Below, in pieces: positions 1-10,800 of a stretch of 64,000 nucleotides of DNA (position 1 is the stretch's first letter; the number at the start of each line of letters is the position of its first letter). The translations under genes were made by a program, and so were the position numbers. Source of the DNA: Cavia porcellus (Eukaryota > Chordata > Mammalia > Rodentia > Caviidae); the NCBI RefSeq assembly GCF_034190915.1, contig NW_026947506.1, positions 37,199,748 through 37,263,747 on the forward strand, given 5' to 3'. The notes below the pieces were generated by a model that saw nothing but the letters and a program-made list of their open reading frames with translations, did not search any database and was not told the origin of the DNA.

Positions 1-84
1 CCAGCCTAAACCATATAGCAAGACCCTGTCTCAAAAAAGAAAGAAAGAAAAAAAAAGAATGAATAAATAAAGGAAAGAGGCCAC

Positions 85-958
85 ACTGCAGGAGGTGAGC
101 TGCAGGGTGGAACCACACGAGCCCTTTGGAGCCAACAATTTGCCACATATTGCTTCAAATGCTGGACAAGCAACTATAGAATTTAACATCTGTCTGCTGA
201 ATTTTGGACTTGTTTTGGTCCCAATCCTTTGTTCCCTCCTGTTTGTAACTTTTGGAATGGGAATATCTTATCTTGTGCCTTTGCATGTTGCAAGTGTTTA
301 ACTTTGTTTTCATTTGTACAGGGACATGTAACCAAGAGTTGCCTTCCATCTTGGAGACTTGGGACATAAACTTCCCAGCAGTGCTGAAACTGTTAGGACT
401 TTTGTAACTCTTGCAGATGGACTAAATGCCTTTTGCATAAAGGGATGTGCCCGAATCTTTGGGGGTCCAAGGACAAAATGTCATGCTTCTAATGTAACAT
501 AATGCTATGTTCACCTTGCAAAAGGTTAGAATAAGCATGTCTTTGTATCTGGAGGCTGGAAAGAAATATCTGGTTGTCAAGTTGACAAGGGGTGGATTGT
601 TTCGGTTAATACATTTTGTCAACTTGAGAAGTTCAGAAGTTTTAACTGAGAGACTCAGCAGGAAGCCAGGGTTCGTTCTTTGTAAATATCCTCATCCTGT
701 GCAAAGGAGGGCAAGGAGATTCTGAGTGCCACACTGAAAGAGAGGGTGTGTGACCTGTGTACAACATAAGGCTTGTTTTCTCTTTTTGCTCTGGCTGTGG
801 CCTTGAAATGTTGTCTCAGTGCCATGCTTTGGAGCCACCCTGCCTTGGAGCCAGCTGATTATGGACTAAAACCTCCAAGAACTAGAAGAAATAAACCTTC
901 CCTTCTCTAATTTTGAGTGTCAGGTATTCTGTTTCAGCAATGAGAGAAAAGTAACTAA
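85..958 (+). mobile_element. MaLR-like LTR and adjoining internal remnant
   Basis: The first part (to about 480) has the GTAACTTTTGGAATGGGAAT stretch seen in the 3' internal end of MaLR elements. The last part ends like the other LTRs here: GAGCCAGCTGATTATGGACT, AGAAATAAACCTTCCCTT (poly-A signal) and a terminal region ending in AGTAACTAAGAC. The assignment is by resemblance only. Confidence 0.5.
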
Positions 959-1020
959 GACCTCTTCTATGGAGGGAGATAGACTGAACAAATAAATAAT
1001 AGTAGTTAGAAGGTAACTAG

Positions 1021-1290
1021 ATTCACACCTGTAATCCTAGCACTCTGGGAGGCTCAGGCAGGAGGATTGTTAGTCCAAGCCCAGCTTAATCAATCCAGTA
1101 ATTTAGGAGACTTCTGCCTCAAAACATAAAAAGAGCTGGGAGTGGCTGGGGATTTAGCTCAGCAGCATAAGCACTGCCTTGGAAGCAGGCAGTCATGAGT
1201 TCGATCCTGCTACCGATTAAGAAGAGCTGGGAGTGTAGTTCAGGGTGAATGTCCTGGCTTCAACTCCCAATATTGGGTAGGGAAAAGAAA
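1021..1290 (+). repeat. B1-dID fused SINE, interrupted
   Basis: The B1 part reads ACACCTGTAATCCTAGCACT then GAGGCTCAGGCAGGAGGATT; the ID-derived part resumes after the inserted ID as GAGTGTAGTTCAGGGTGAAT. The fused architecture is a lineage marker of some rodent families. Confidence 0.8.
1144..1221 (+). repeat. ID element (young) inserted in a B1-dID
   Basis: It has the A-box TTAGCTCAGCAG and the B-box GAGTTCGATCC, and is flanked by the 13-bp target duplication AAGAGCTGGGAGT (1131-1143 and 1222-1234). It interrupts an older B1-dID that runs 1021-1290. Confidence 0.9.
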
Positions 1291-1641
1291 GGAAAAGGTA
1301 TGTTAGAAGGTGATAAATGCAATGAGGAAGAGGCAGGTAGGAAAGGGAAGCAGGTCACGCCAGTGTGACCCCTCAGAGGCAGCAGTAAGTGAAGGAGCAG
1401 GAGGAGCTGCCAGGCAAGGTCTGACAGGACACCAGGGGCAGGCCAGTCACAGGCCAGCTTATAGAACATTTGGGTCCCCACAAGAACGCTGAGTTTCTTC
1501 TGAAAGGGGAGATTTGAATGGTTGGGCAGAGGAAGACATGGTCCTAGGGTGGCTTTTTAAAAAAACTGACACAATGTATGTATTTATGAGGTACAGTGAC
1601 ATTTCTATACATGTTCATCATGTGTTAAGAACTGTCATGGT

Positions 1642-1753
1642 GGGGCTGGGGATTTAGCTCAGCGGCATAAGCACCTGCCTTGCAAGCAGGCAGTCGTGAG
1701 TTCGATCCCTGGTACCGATAAAAAGGAAAAAGACAAAAAAAAAAAAAAAAAAA
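1642..1753 (+). repeat. ID element, full length, young
   Basis: It is intact from GGGGCTGGGGATTTAGCTCA through the tail GATAAAAAGGAAAAAGAC plus a long A run, with a perfect 15-bp target duplication AAGAACTGTCATGGT at 1627-1641 and 1754-1768. It lies just 5' of a MaLR-like LTR. Confidence 0.93.
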
Positions 1754-1766
1754 AAGAACTGTCATG

Positions 1767-1951
1767 GTTTATGTCAGTGCCCCCCAGGCCTCATGTATTT
1801 GCATTGTGCATTTGTGATTGGTTCATTGTCTAGTGCTTGGATTGATGGGGTCAGTGCTACACCCACACAGGGGTGGAGCCAGCATACAAGGTAATGGCAG
1901 GAAGGTGTGTGTGTGTGTGTGTGTCTGTCTGTCTGTCTCTCTCTCTCTGTC

Positions 1952-2020
<69 letters not shown>

Positions 2021-2217
2021 CTCTCTCTCTCTTTTTCTCTCTCTCGCCTGTTTTTGCCTTGCTGTTTGCAGCCTCCATGAACTGTGGCCCACCCTGCCTT
2101 GGAGCCAACTGAGTATGGATTGTAACCTCCAAAAACTGTAAGAAATAAACCTTTCCTTTCCCAACTTTGCGCATCAGGTGTTTTATCACAGTGACCAGTA
2201 AAAATTAACTGAGACAA
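1767..2217 (+). mobile_element. MaLR-like LTR containing a long TG/TC microsatellite
   Basis: It starts GTTTATGTCAGTGCCCCCCA and ends at TTAACTGAGACA, with GAGCCAACTGAGTATGGATT and AGAAATAAACCTTTCC near the 3' end, the same layout as the neighbouring LTRs at 85-958 and 2955-3283. Confidence 0.55.
1902..2046. repeat. Compound (TG)n/(TC)n microsatellite
   Basis: A TG run is followed by TCTG units and then a long CT run with two TTTTT interruptions, about 140 bp in all. It creates spurious open frames on both strands. Confidence 0.95.
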
Positions 2218-2954
2218 GGACCAAGTCTTGCTAGTTAGCATTTCCACCACTTCCTGTGTTTATTGTCCCTTTGTGGAGAAGATCCATGAAATCCATTCTT
2301 CTGGTGATTTAAAAATACACATTACTATTAACCACTGTGGACTCACTATAGAATACTTGAACTCACCTTCCCATCCATTTGTAACTTTGTAACCATTGAC
2401 TGACCTCTCCAATCTCCAGTAACCAACACCAAAACAAAGAACATTGACCTGGTGTCTTTCAGACAATGAATTTAAAACAAGAGAGGGGCAGGGGCTCAGA
2501 TGGGGGCAGGGAAGGGTGTTAGTAGTATCAGTTGGGAAAAACTGATTAGATTATGTATTGATTTGTTTGAGACAGACTTGCTAAGTCACTAAGTTGCCCA
2601 GACTGCACTCAAACTTGGCATCCTCCTGTCTCAGCTTCCCAGAATCCACGGATTACAGAAGTGACTCACTCTGCCCAGTTTAAATTCTGAGTTTAATTTG
2701 GAGAATTTCCTGTTGGATATATACAGCATGTGTAAGATGGAGCTGTCAGAATAGACACAGAAAAACAGATTTGTTTCTGTGGCCATAGTAACAAAGTCCT
2801 ACAAACGGGGTGGCTTACAATAGAACTTTTCTCACTGCTCAGGAGGCCATAAATCTGAGGTCCAGGTGTGGGTGATGTTGTTTTCCAGATGCTCTGAAAG
2901 AGACTCTCATCCAGTTCCCAGTGTTTGTCACTAGCCCTCAGCACCTCTTGGCTT

Positions 2955-3283
2955 ATGCAGCCATTAATGCCAGTGCCAATGGATTAGATTAAGAAGCACC
3001 TAGGGAATTGGTGTGGCACATCTGAGGTGTCCAGATGGGCTACTGAGGTGTGATCTAGGAGCCTATATCTGGTCCCTGGCCCCTCTCTGGCATTCTTTCC
3101 CTGTCCTGCTTCCTGGCTTCCATGAACTAAACATCTGTGCTCAGCCATGCCTTTTCTCCATGATGGCCTCCCTTGGAACCAGCTAACTATGGACAGAACC
3201 CTCTGAAATTATGAGCCAAATAAACCTCTCCCCCTTTACGGTGTGGTACTAGGTCACAGTGACAGGAAAGCTGAATGATACAC
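2955..3283 (+). mobile_element. MaLR-like LTR fragment nested in an older repeat
   Basis: Its 3' part carries CTTGGAACCAGCTAACTATG and CCAAATAAACCTCTCCCC, then GTGACAGGAAAGCTGAATGA. It separates two pieces of an older LTR-like repeat (about 2780-2950 and 3284-3480). Confidence 0.5.
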
Positions 3284-4103
3284 CTTATCCTGTCTCTGCC
3301 TCACTGTTGTATGATTGTCTACCCTACATATGAATCTATGGACAAACACACCTCTCTTCCTGTAAGAACGTGTCATTGGGCTAGGGCCCATCCTAATCTG
3401 GACTAATTTAATTTTACTTGATTACATCTTTAAAGACCCTAGGTCCTTATAGTACCAGGTTCCAGATGGACATGGATTTGTCAACAATGCTGTTCAACCC
3501 AGTCCATGTGTTTGTCCACATTTTGATGAAGACCCACTTTAACTGTATCAGTCTTGAAATTTTGCACGACTTCCTAAGATACCCCATCTTGTCCAAGATG
3601 GGAGGAAATCCTATTGAGTGATTTGTAAGGCTTCCTGAAGATAAATATGTTCTGTTGTTTTGTATTGTGATTTGACTTGTTTTATTTGTTAGAGATAGGG
3701 CGCCATTAAGTTGCCTCGGCTGGGCGCAAACTTGCAACCCTCCTGCCTCAGCCTCCCAGAATACTAAGATTATGGCCATGTACCACCACTCCTAGCTGGA
3801 AAATATTGCTATCAGTGTGAGCAAAAGTACATCAGTTGGAGCTAAGGGTATACTTCAATGGAAGACCATGTGCTTAGCATGTGCAAAGCCCTGGGTTCCA
3901 CATCCAGTACAAAAAAAATTAAATAAAAATTAACTGATTCTCTGTGACTCCACTGTGGTCATGGGAATCACATTTATCAGCAATAAATCAGGACTACGAT
4001 GTGGTATAATTGCTGCCCCAGCCCCTCTTATCAAGAGCTGAGATTCATGTGGGGGTAGAACTAACATAGAATTGTTAAGGTTGCAACTTAAAGTGTCACT
4101 CAA

Positions 4104-4525
4104 GAGGCTCATGTGTTAGGGGCTGGGGATTTAGCTCAGCGGCATAAGCACCTGCCTTGCAAGCAAGTGGTCATGAGTTCGATCCCCAGTACCGACTAAA
4201 AAAAAAGAAAAGGCTCATGTGTTCAAAAGTGAGGCTTTTGGAAGACAATTGAGTCAGTGGGTTAATCCATTAATAATGAGTTCTGGCTAAGCCTCCTTTT
4301 AGGAGGAGGTGCTGGTCATAAGAGGCAGTTTCTGAGGCTGTGGCCTAGAAGAGGAACCTCTAACGCTGACCCCTGTCTTCTCTCTGCTTTCCACATGCAG
4401 GGTTTAAACTCCTTGTCCTCTGCAATCTTGCAGCCAGCTGGAACTATTGACTGAAACCATCAGGCAAAAGCGAGACCTCTCCTCCTATAAGCAGTGGCTG
4501 TCCAGTGACAGGAAAGTGGCTAAGA
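4104..4525 (+). mobile_element. MaLR-like LTR split by an ID element
   Basis: The segment AAAAGTGAGGCTTTTGGAAG through CCTCCTTTTAGGAGGAGGTG and AACTATTGACTGAAACCATC resembles MaLR LTRs. A young ID at 4118-4210 interrupts its 5' part. Confidence 0.5.
4118..4210 (+). repeat. ID element with 13-bp target duplication
   Basis: The target duplication AGGCTCATGTGTT is at 4105-4117 and 4211-4223. The element keeps both Pol III boxes and ends in an A-rich tail. Confidence 0.92.
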
Positions 4526-5422
4526 AATGGATTGCACTCTGCTTATAAGAACACATGGTCAAAGTGCTCGTGTGCTGGGCCACATGTAGCCTGATGACAG
4601 GTCTCAAAGAGCCTGAGGCCATGTAAACATGCAACAGGGTCCCCTCGAGGCCCTACAAAAAAGAGCCCAGAGTCTGTGTTACGCATCAACAGCAGGGAAC
4701 CCTGAAAGTTTACTGCCCTACCTTCCTAGACCATTCTCAACAGCCTAGGCATCCCCAAATTTTGCAAGTCAAGCGATAATATTCCTACTGAACTGCATCA
4801 TACCCGTGACCATCTTAGGTTGGTCAAGTGACATCTCCTCCTGTGGCTTTCAGGTTTTCTGTATTTGACCCGTATTTCCCTCCAGACGATTTTATATGTG
4901 GTTGATAATTTGGAAAACACACGTGTGCCCGCACACAGACACAGATACACACACACAGACACACAGAGCTGTTTGTTTGCTTTGTTGATTCTTTGTATTT
5001 TTACTCAGATTGAACACTCAAGGCCTTAACACTGAGCTATATCCTCAATCTCTTTTTATTTGAGACAAGGTCTTGCTAAATTGCTCTAAACTTGTAGTCC
5101 TCCTACCTCAGCCTCTCAGAATGCTGGGATTATAAGTATGTGTCACCATACCTGGCTAATCCTTGGCATTTCTTTGGGCAAAAATGTCACCCCTGTGTCT
5201 CACCTGCAAGGATTCATTCAGAATCTATTTAGTGAGCTCCTACTATATGCTAGCCTTGTGAAAAGTGACCTTACTTGCCAGTAAGAGTCTTTACACAGGA
5301 TCAAGTGAAGGTCCTAATCAGTACTGGGATCACAGGCATGCACCATCATGCCCGATCTGTTTGTCTCATGAAAGATGTAGCTTCTTTTGCAGTATGAACA
5401 ACCACTAATAAATTCCTCCTGG

Positions 5423-5513
5423 CAGGGGCTGGGGATTTAGCTCAGTGGCATAAGCACCTACCTGGCAAACACGAGGTTGTAAGTTTGATCCTGGGGCGGG
5501 GTGGGGGATATTC
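5423..5513 (+). repeat. ID element, diverged subfamily
   Basis: It belongs to the subfamily that reads CCTGGCAAACACGAGGTTGT instead of the TTGCAAGCAGG form. A short target duplication ATTCCTCCTGG is at 5412-5422 and 5514-5524; the tail is G-rich rather than A-rich. Confidence 0.8.
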
Positions 5514-6027
5514 ATTCCTCCTGGAAGGCTCTCCATTTTCTTGCCTTGTGTTCTTGGAAGACACATGTAGGGCACTGGGGACCTGCGTATTATTCCCGCA
5601 GGGAGTGTCTGAAATGTCAGTTGGCCCTGGTTTATTAAGAATACTAACATAACTCAAGGCAAGAATGGCCCACCCCCAGTATTCTTTGGTCCTTCTCCAG
5701 CTATCCAAGGCATAACTCCTTCCTGTCACAAGCCGTAACACACCTGAGCCCTGCCTGGGGCTCGGAAGCAGAATGCTGGGGCAGCATCTGCTCTACAAGC
5801 CAATGCACTGGAGCTGGGAAAGTCCCAGGTGCCTCACATTGATACTGAAGTGGGGTGAGAGGCAGCCCCCCATGTCCAGGGTCCACCCACTCTGAAGCTT
5901 ACGGCCCCTCTGCTGGGGGCTTAGGTGGTGGGAGAGAAGAGACCATTGAGTGTCCCAGACCTGTTGCAGAAGGGAAAAGGCTTAGGAGGGATCTAGACTC
6001 AGGTCTTTGCATTTCTACACACGGTCC

Positions 6028-6290
6028 TCAGACTCACAGCAACCAGTAATCTGTTAGAAATGCAAACTCCCAGGCTCATTGCAGACACTTAAATGCAACT
6101 ATTGCTGAATGAAGTTGCAGTTCTCAGAAGGGTCAGCTGGTGATGCCTGCCAGAGGTCATCAGCTCTGAAAAGGCACCGAAATCCCTGGGGCTTGTGAAA
6201 GAAGGTGGCTGCCCCTCCCAGGGGCTAACTCGGACTAACCGGGTGGGGTGGTACCTGAAAGTCTACATTTGCAGTAAGTCCCCAGGTGGC
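6028..6290 (+). mobile_element. MER5-like hAT DNA-transposon remnant
   Basis: GTTAGAAATGCAAACTCCCA, then CTACATTTGCAGTAAGTCCC and CAGGTGGCCAGTGCTC resemble the non-autonomous MER5 family. It is heavily diverged and the limits are approximate. Confidence 0.4.
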
Positions 6291-6537
6291 CAGTGCTCCC
6301 ACTCAGGCTCTTGCATTTATCTGGGACCTTAGACTGGGCTTCATGTTCAAGTCACCCAGTACCTAAACCTACCTCTGGGAACCCTGGTGGCTTCCCTTCT
6401 GTGCCCTTGACCCCAGAACATGATGGGCTGCCTTGCTGCATCTGGGCATTGCTCCTGCCATTGCAAGGCCTTACCTTTCACACAAGGAAAAGAGACTGCC
6501 ACACCAGGGTGCTTGGCAACACTCAGAGTACTCAAGC

Positions 6538-6543
6538 TTTATT
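6538..6543 (-). terminator. TMEM130: Polyadenylation signal AATAAA of TMEM130
   Basis: A canonical hexamer in the context CTCAATAAAGCTTG on the minus strand, about 1.15 kb after the stop codon. I saw no other AATAAA on the minus strand between here and the stop codon, but did not scan exhaustively. Confidence 0.65.
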
Positions 6544-7174
6544 GAGCAATAATGGCACTATTTCATGGGAATGAGCCACGTGACAATGTAAACACAATTT
6601 TTGGCACAAAGTCTGAGAGCAAATGGTTACAGCGACAGAGCCTTGGCTCTGTGGTCCAGCCAGTCTCTCTCCAACAGCTGCAGGCTACCACCCTGCATGG
6701 GGGAGCCTCCTCATCTCCTTGCTGTCTCCTGCAAGTTCTGCGTCTCCCATCACTGGGCTGGAGGTGACGAGAGTGGCTGGCTCCTCTGCTCCAGCTCTGA
6801 TCAGCCTGCTTCTTCCATCCCAAGGTCATCTTGGGAGCAGCTAGGGAGCTAAGGTGCCCCATGACTGATACTCACACATGAGGAACCCATGTCCCCATGA
6901 CCTCAACCTGTCCTTTTCCTGCAACACCTTTTTCTCAATGGATATAAAGCACTCTGCACACACTCAACCTGCTCCCAGCAAGCAGGCAGAAAGTAGGGTG
7001 ACCTCCTAATAGTGGCAGGGACAAAGCGTAAAGGGAGAGGCCCAACCCAGGAGCTAGATGCAGATGGCCTAGGGGAAAAGGCAGGTCTCATCTGAGCTCT
7101 AGTTCAAGTGCACTCCAGCAATAGCCCTAGCAGATACAGAGTGAATCATGGAGATGATCCACGACCAGTGTGCA

Positions 7175-7181
<7 letters not shown>

Positions 7182-7212
<31 letters not shown>

Positions 7213-7222
7213 TGTATGTGTA
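7182..7222. repeat. (TG)n microsatellite in the TMEM130 3' UTR
   Basis: About 20 TG units with TATG interruptions. Confidence 0.9.
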
Positions 7223-7686
7223 CACCCTCCTCTTTACAGGATGCCCAGCTGCCAGCATGACCTTCTGCTATGCATCCTGGACCATCTGTGACCTCCTTTC
7301 CAGTTCTGGCATAGAGACAGCTTTCTCAGGGAAGGAACTGTGAGCTCTCAATGGATGGCAGATGTGCCAGTCAGAGAGGAATGGGTGAGGGGAAGCCAGC
7401 CCCCTGGGAGAATCCCAAGGGAACACACCAAGTGTCAGGGTCCTGCTTGGCACGGGGTGGGGTTGGGGTGACTGAGAGAGGCTCACAGCAGTGGCTGCAC
7501 TGTACAGATGGGCAGATGACTGGGGAGGTGGCTGCAAGGGTCTTGCGGCAGCAACCAGACTGTACAGATCAATGGCCAGCATAGGCAATTGGCCACATGA
7601 CCCATCCTGCACAGTCACACACCACCCTGCTCCAAGCTCCCAGTCTGGCCATCAGTGAACACTGATCCAGGGTACAGGGGGGGTGC

Positions 7687-7839
7687 TCACACAGTGTATG
7701 TTCTGACAGACTTGTAGAGGGGCGGAAGCAGCCCGTGGTTCTCTCGGACAATTTCCAGGTACTCAGATGACGACTCCAGCAAGAAAGGCCCACAGCACAG
7801 CTGGCAGCAGCACCTGACCCCAGAGGGCGGCTCCGGGTT
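7687..7839 (-). CDS. TMEM130: TMEM130 coding exon 8 (cytoplasmic tail and stop)
   Basis: The acceptor tctgacaag|AACCCG has a poor pyrimidine tract. The exon encodes 50 residues from [20 protein letters not shown] to [10 protein letters not shown] and stops at TGA 7689-7687. The tail has five cysteines in seven positions near the membrane, a plausible palmitoylation patch, and tyrosines in SEYLEIV and PLYKSV. Phase 0 at both ends supports the placement. Confidence 0.93.
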   Translation of the reverse strand, partial: NPEPPSGVRCCCQLCCGPFLLESSSEYLEIVRENHGLLPPLYKSVRTYTV

Positions 7840-10800
7840 CTTGTCAGACATGGGGGAAAAGTCAAAATCAGCCAGCTATGATGAACAAAACCCTGTGGGT
7901 CAATCGCCCCCACCAGGACCCGTCAGTTGGCCTTATGAGCTCAGCATCTTGGCAGAAGCAGGGAAATGCCTACTTGTCACCATGTATGCACAAGGGTGAA
8001 CACAGAGGGAGACGGGCCAGAGGGTGCTGCAACTCAGCAACTCAGCACAGTCTACAGATGTCCCTTTGGCACACCGTCCCCAACCTCAGGGCCCACTCTA
8101 ACATCAAGACCCTTCCAAGTATGATGGCCTGGCCCCAGGCCCAGGGTCCTTCCTGGGCAGGACCCAGCTGTCCAGTCCATCCTCCGCGTACCCACCTCCA
8201 CCACTTCCTTCTGCTGGGTGGCATTCCGCAGGGTCATGTACATGATGAAGGCCAGCATCACGGTGATAAGTGTGGCACACGGGAAAGCAAAGACAGCCGG
8301 CTGAAGTCCTAAGAGTGACAGGCGAGTGTTACAAGGCTGGGGAGCTGGGATTCAAATACTCTTCCTCAGGTGGCTGCTGGAGAGGGGTCAGTCAATCCCA
8401 CCAATGGTCTCTCTTCTCTTTTAGGCAACCCCAACCCAGGACTTGACAAAAAGAAATCAGGGTATGTGGAAAAAAATTTTTTTTGTCTTTTTGAGACAGG
8501 GTTGTTGCTGTGCAGTTTAGGCTGACCTTGGGCTCACTTTGTAGCCCAGGCTGGTCTCAAACTTGCAATGATCTTCCTGCCTCGGCTTCCCTAGTGCTGG
8601 GATTACAGGTGAGCACCACTACACTTTTTTTCCCCCCAATATCCAGGGATTGAACATAGGAACTTTACACTGAGCTACCCTGAGCCCTTTTTAAATTTTA
8701 TTGAATTTTTTTTCTTGAGATAGAGTCTTGCTAAGTCACTAAGTTGCCCAGGTTGGGCCCGAACTTACCACCTTTCTGCCTCATCCTCCCACAGTGGTGG
8801 AATGACAGGTGTGAATCACCACTTCTGCCTTGTGTGGAGGATTTTTAAATATGTTCATGGGTTGCTTAATAAAAAGGGGCTTCCCCATCTTTGAAGGGTG
8901 GACTGGGCTCAGTGACCGGCCCCTGGCCTACAGCAGATGATGGTAGTGATGGTACAGACTCTCTTGAGTGTAAGCCATGAAAAGCAGCACTGCTTCCTGC
9001 TTTCTCCTATCTCTTTTGGGAAGGGAAGCCAGGTTATAAAGCAGCCCTGTGACCTCTGCCATAATCTCCCACCATCTGGGCTCACCTACCGAGCCTGATG
9101 CTTTGGAAACTGCATGATAGAGGGCAAAGTGTCCCATGTTTGAAGTTAGGTTGTCCTGGGTTTGAATCCCAGCTCTGAACAAGCTACCAGATGTTGATGT
9201 GAAACCCCAGCTGCCCTGGAGAGGCATGAAGGTGAGGGACGTAGCTATGCCAGGCCTATGTGGGTGACCAGGAAGTGTGGGCTCCCTTTCATTCTCCTAA
9301 CCCCTCTGTAATAGCTGCTTCCTATGAAAAGGGGGTGTGGCGGTGCATGCTTATAATCCCACCACTTAGAAGGCTGAGGCAGAGGGATTACCATGAGATC
9401 AAGGCCAGCCTGGATAACACATGAGACTCTGTCTCCAAAAAAGAAAGAAAATAAAAACAAGAAAGAGAAGAGGGTATGATTGGCATGATCCCCTGGACTA
9501 CCATCTTCCCTGGAGAATTCAGCAGGTCCTGGACACTTGGTGTCCAGTTAATGCTAGGGCAGCAGGCCGCATGGTACCTGGCAAGACCCACAGGCTCAGC
9601 CAGGGCCTGGCGTAAAGCATTCTCTCAGGGGCTCAGAGAGGGACTGGGGACACTGCAAGGGACAGTGACAACACAGTGCACTTGCAGGGCCAAACCTTGA
9701 AGGCAGGCTCAGCTGCCAGGTTTGACCCAAACTCCAAAGTGCTGGGAAAAACCCTACTTTGGGGGCTGGGGATTTAGCTCAGTGGCATAAGCGCCTGCCT
9801 TGCAAGCAGGCAGTCGTGAGTTCGATCCCCGGTACCGATAAAAACAAAAAAGGCCAAAAAAAAAAAAAAAAAAAAAAACCCTACTTTGACAGAAGGTCAT
9901 TGGACTCAGCGTCTGGAAGCCAGCTTCAGACTCAAGCTGACATCCAGTCTTGATGTTGTCCTGTGCCTCAATTTCCCCTTTTGTAGCATGGAAAGTGGGA
10001 CTGGGGAGGGCATCTGAAAGGCCATTTCTTTTTTCAGGGTCTTGCCATGTAGTTCAGCCAGGCCTTGAACTCACTTTATAGCCCAGGCTGACCTCAAACC
10101 CATGGAAATTCTCCTGCCTCGGCCTTCTAAGTGCTGACATTACAGGCACCTGCCACCATGCCTAGCTGAAAGGCCCTTTCTGAGGGTCTAAGTTGGAACT
10201 TTCTCGGGATCTGATACTACAGTCTGATGTCTGTAGCAGTGGGTGAGGAAAAGTCAACAGTGGTAGTTGGGTGCGAGTGCTGGGGGTGGTTGCTTGTGGT
10301 GATGATGGTGCTGAAGAATTGTGAGCTGCCTGTGCACTCATGGTGATAGCTGAGTCGGCTGTTAATGTTTGGTGATGCTGGTAGAATTGATGGGTGGGGA
10401 TATGAGATTGGTAGAATTGGTTGCTGATGGTACTGGTGGGGCTGGTTGCTATGGTAATGATAGAGTTTGGTGGTGATCTGAAGTTGCTATGGTATTGCCA
10501 GTGTTTGGTGGTCACAGGACTGCCATTTGGCCCATGGTGGCATTGGTCATTGCCAGAGTGAGGAGCAATACTCATGGTGTTAGTGTTGGTGGGGCCAGTT
10601 GCTGGTGACCCTCACAGTAAGGCTGGCTCATAACAGCATGTTGAAGGTGGCAGCAGGGTTGAAGATTTTGGCTATCTTGCGACACTACCATTGAAGCTAA
10701 GCTGTCACTTACTGGAAGGCCACACCTGGACCTTGTGGTACTGATGCGTCTTGCTGATGACGTTCTCGGCCCGGATGCTGAAGCAGTAGTCCCCAGGGTC

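Larger units (their letters stand above)
1..6519. other. Intergenic region 3' of TMEM130, repeat-filled
   Basis: No protein-coding exon is recognisable. Contents: a B1 tail (1-78), MaLR-like LTR material (85-958, 1767-2217, 2955-3283, 4104-4525), ID elements (1144-1221, 1642-1753, 4118-4210, 5423-5513), B1 or B1-dID copies (1021-1290, 2560-2680 minus, 3690-3800 minus, 4990-5158 minus), an old ID at 3832-3930, an old LTR-like fragment split around 2780-2950 and 3284-3480, and a MER5-like fragment near 6028-6290. A (CA)n stretch lies at 4918-4965. From 4530 to 4980 and from 5525 to 6020 I recognise nothing. Confidence 0.7.
6520..7686 (-). other. TMEM130: TMEM130 3' untranslated region
   Basis: From the stop codon to just past an AATAAA on the minus strand at 6543-6538. 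The stretch has no exon-like ORF of its own. It holds a (TG)n run at about 7182-7222 (CA repeats on the mRNA). The end near 6515-6525 is inferred from the usual 10-30 nt between the AATAAA and the cleavage site. Confidence 0.7.
7840..10712 (-). other. TMEM130: TMEM130 introns 7 and 6 (repeat content)
   Basis: Intron 7 is 7840-8195 with nothing recognised. Intron 6 (8309-10712) holds B1 (8480-8625 minus), B1-dID (8634-8830 minus), a MIR-like piece near 9115-9195 (TTTGAATCCCAGCTCTG), B1 (9332-9450 plus), a young ID (9762-9873), B1 (10028-10168 minus) and a TGG/TGATGG-rich tract (10250-10610). Exon 7 (8196-8308) lies between the two introns. Confidence 0.8.

Noticed and set aside
1144..1221. tRNA-Ala-like sequences considered as tRNA genes
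   Set aside because: The Pol III boxes and anticodon arm are tRNA-like, but the copies have A-rich tails, target duplications and no proper acceptor stem pairing, so they are ID SINEs.
1774..2250. Open frames of 79-158 codons on both strands over the TG/TC microsatellite
   Set aside because: The products are runs of CVCV, SLSL or RERE dictated by the repeat; not genes.
10162..10575. 137-codon minus-strand open frame inside TMEM130 intron 6
   Set aside because: It sits on a degenerate TGG/TGATGG tract, is Ser/Thr/Pro-rich and has no family resemblance; consistent splice sites define the region as intron.
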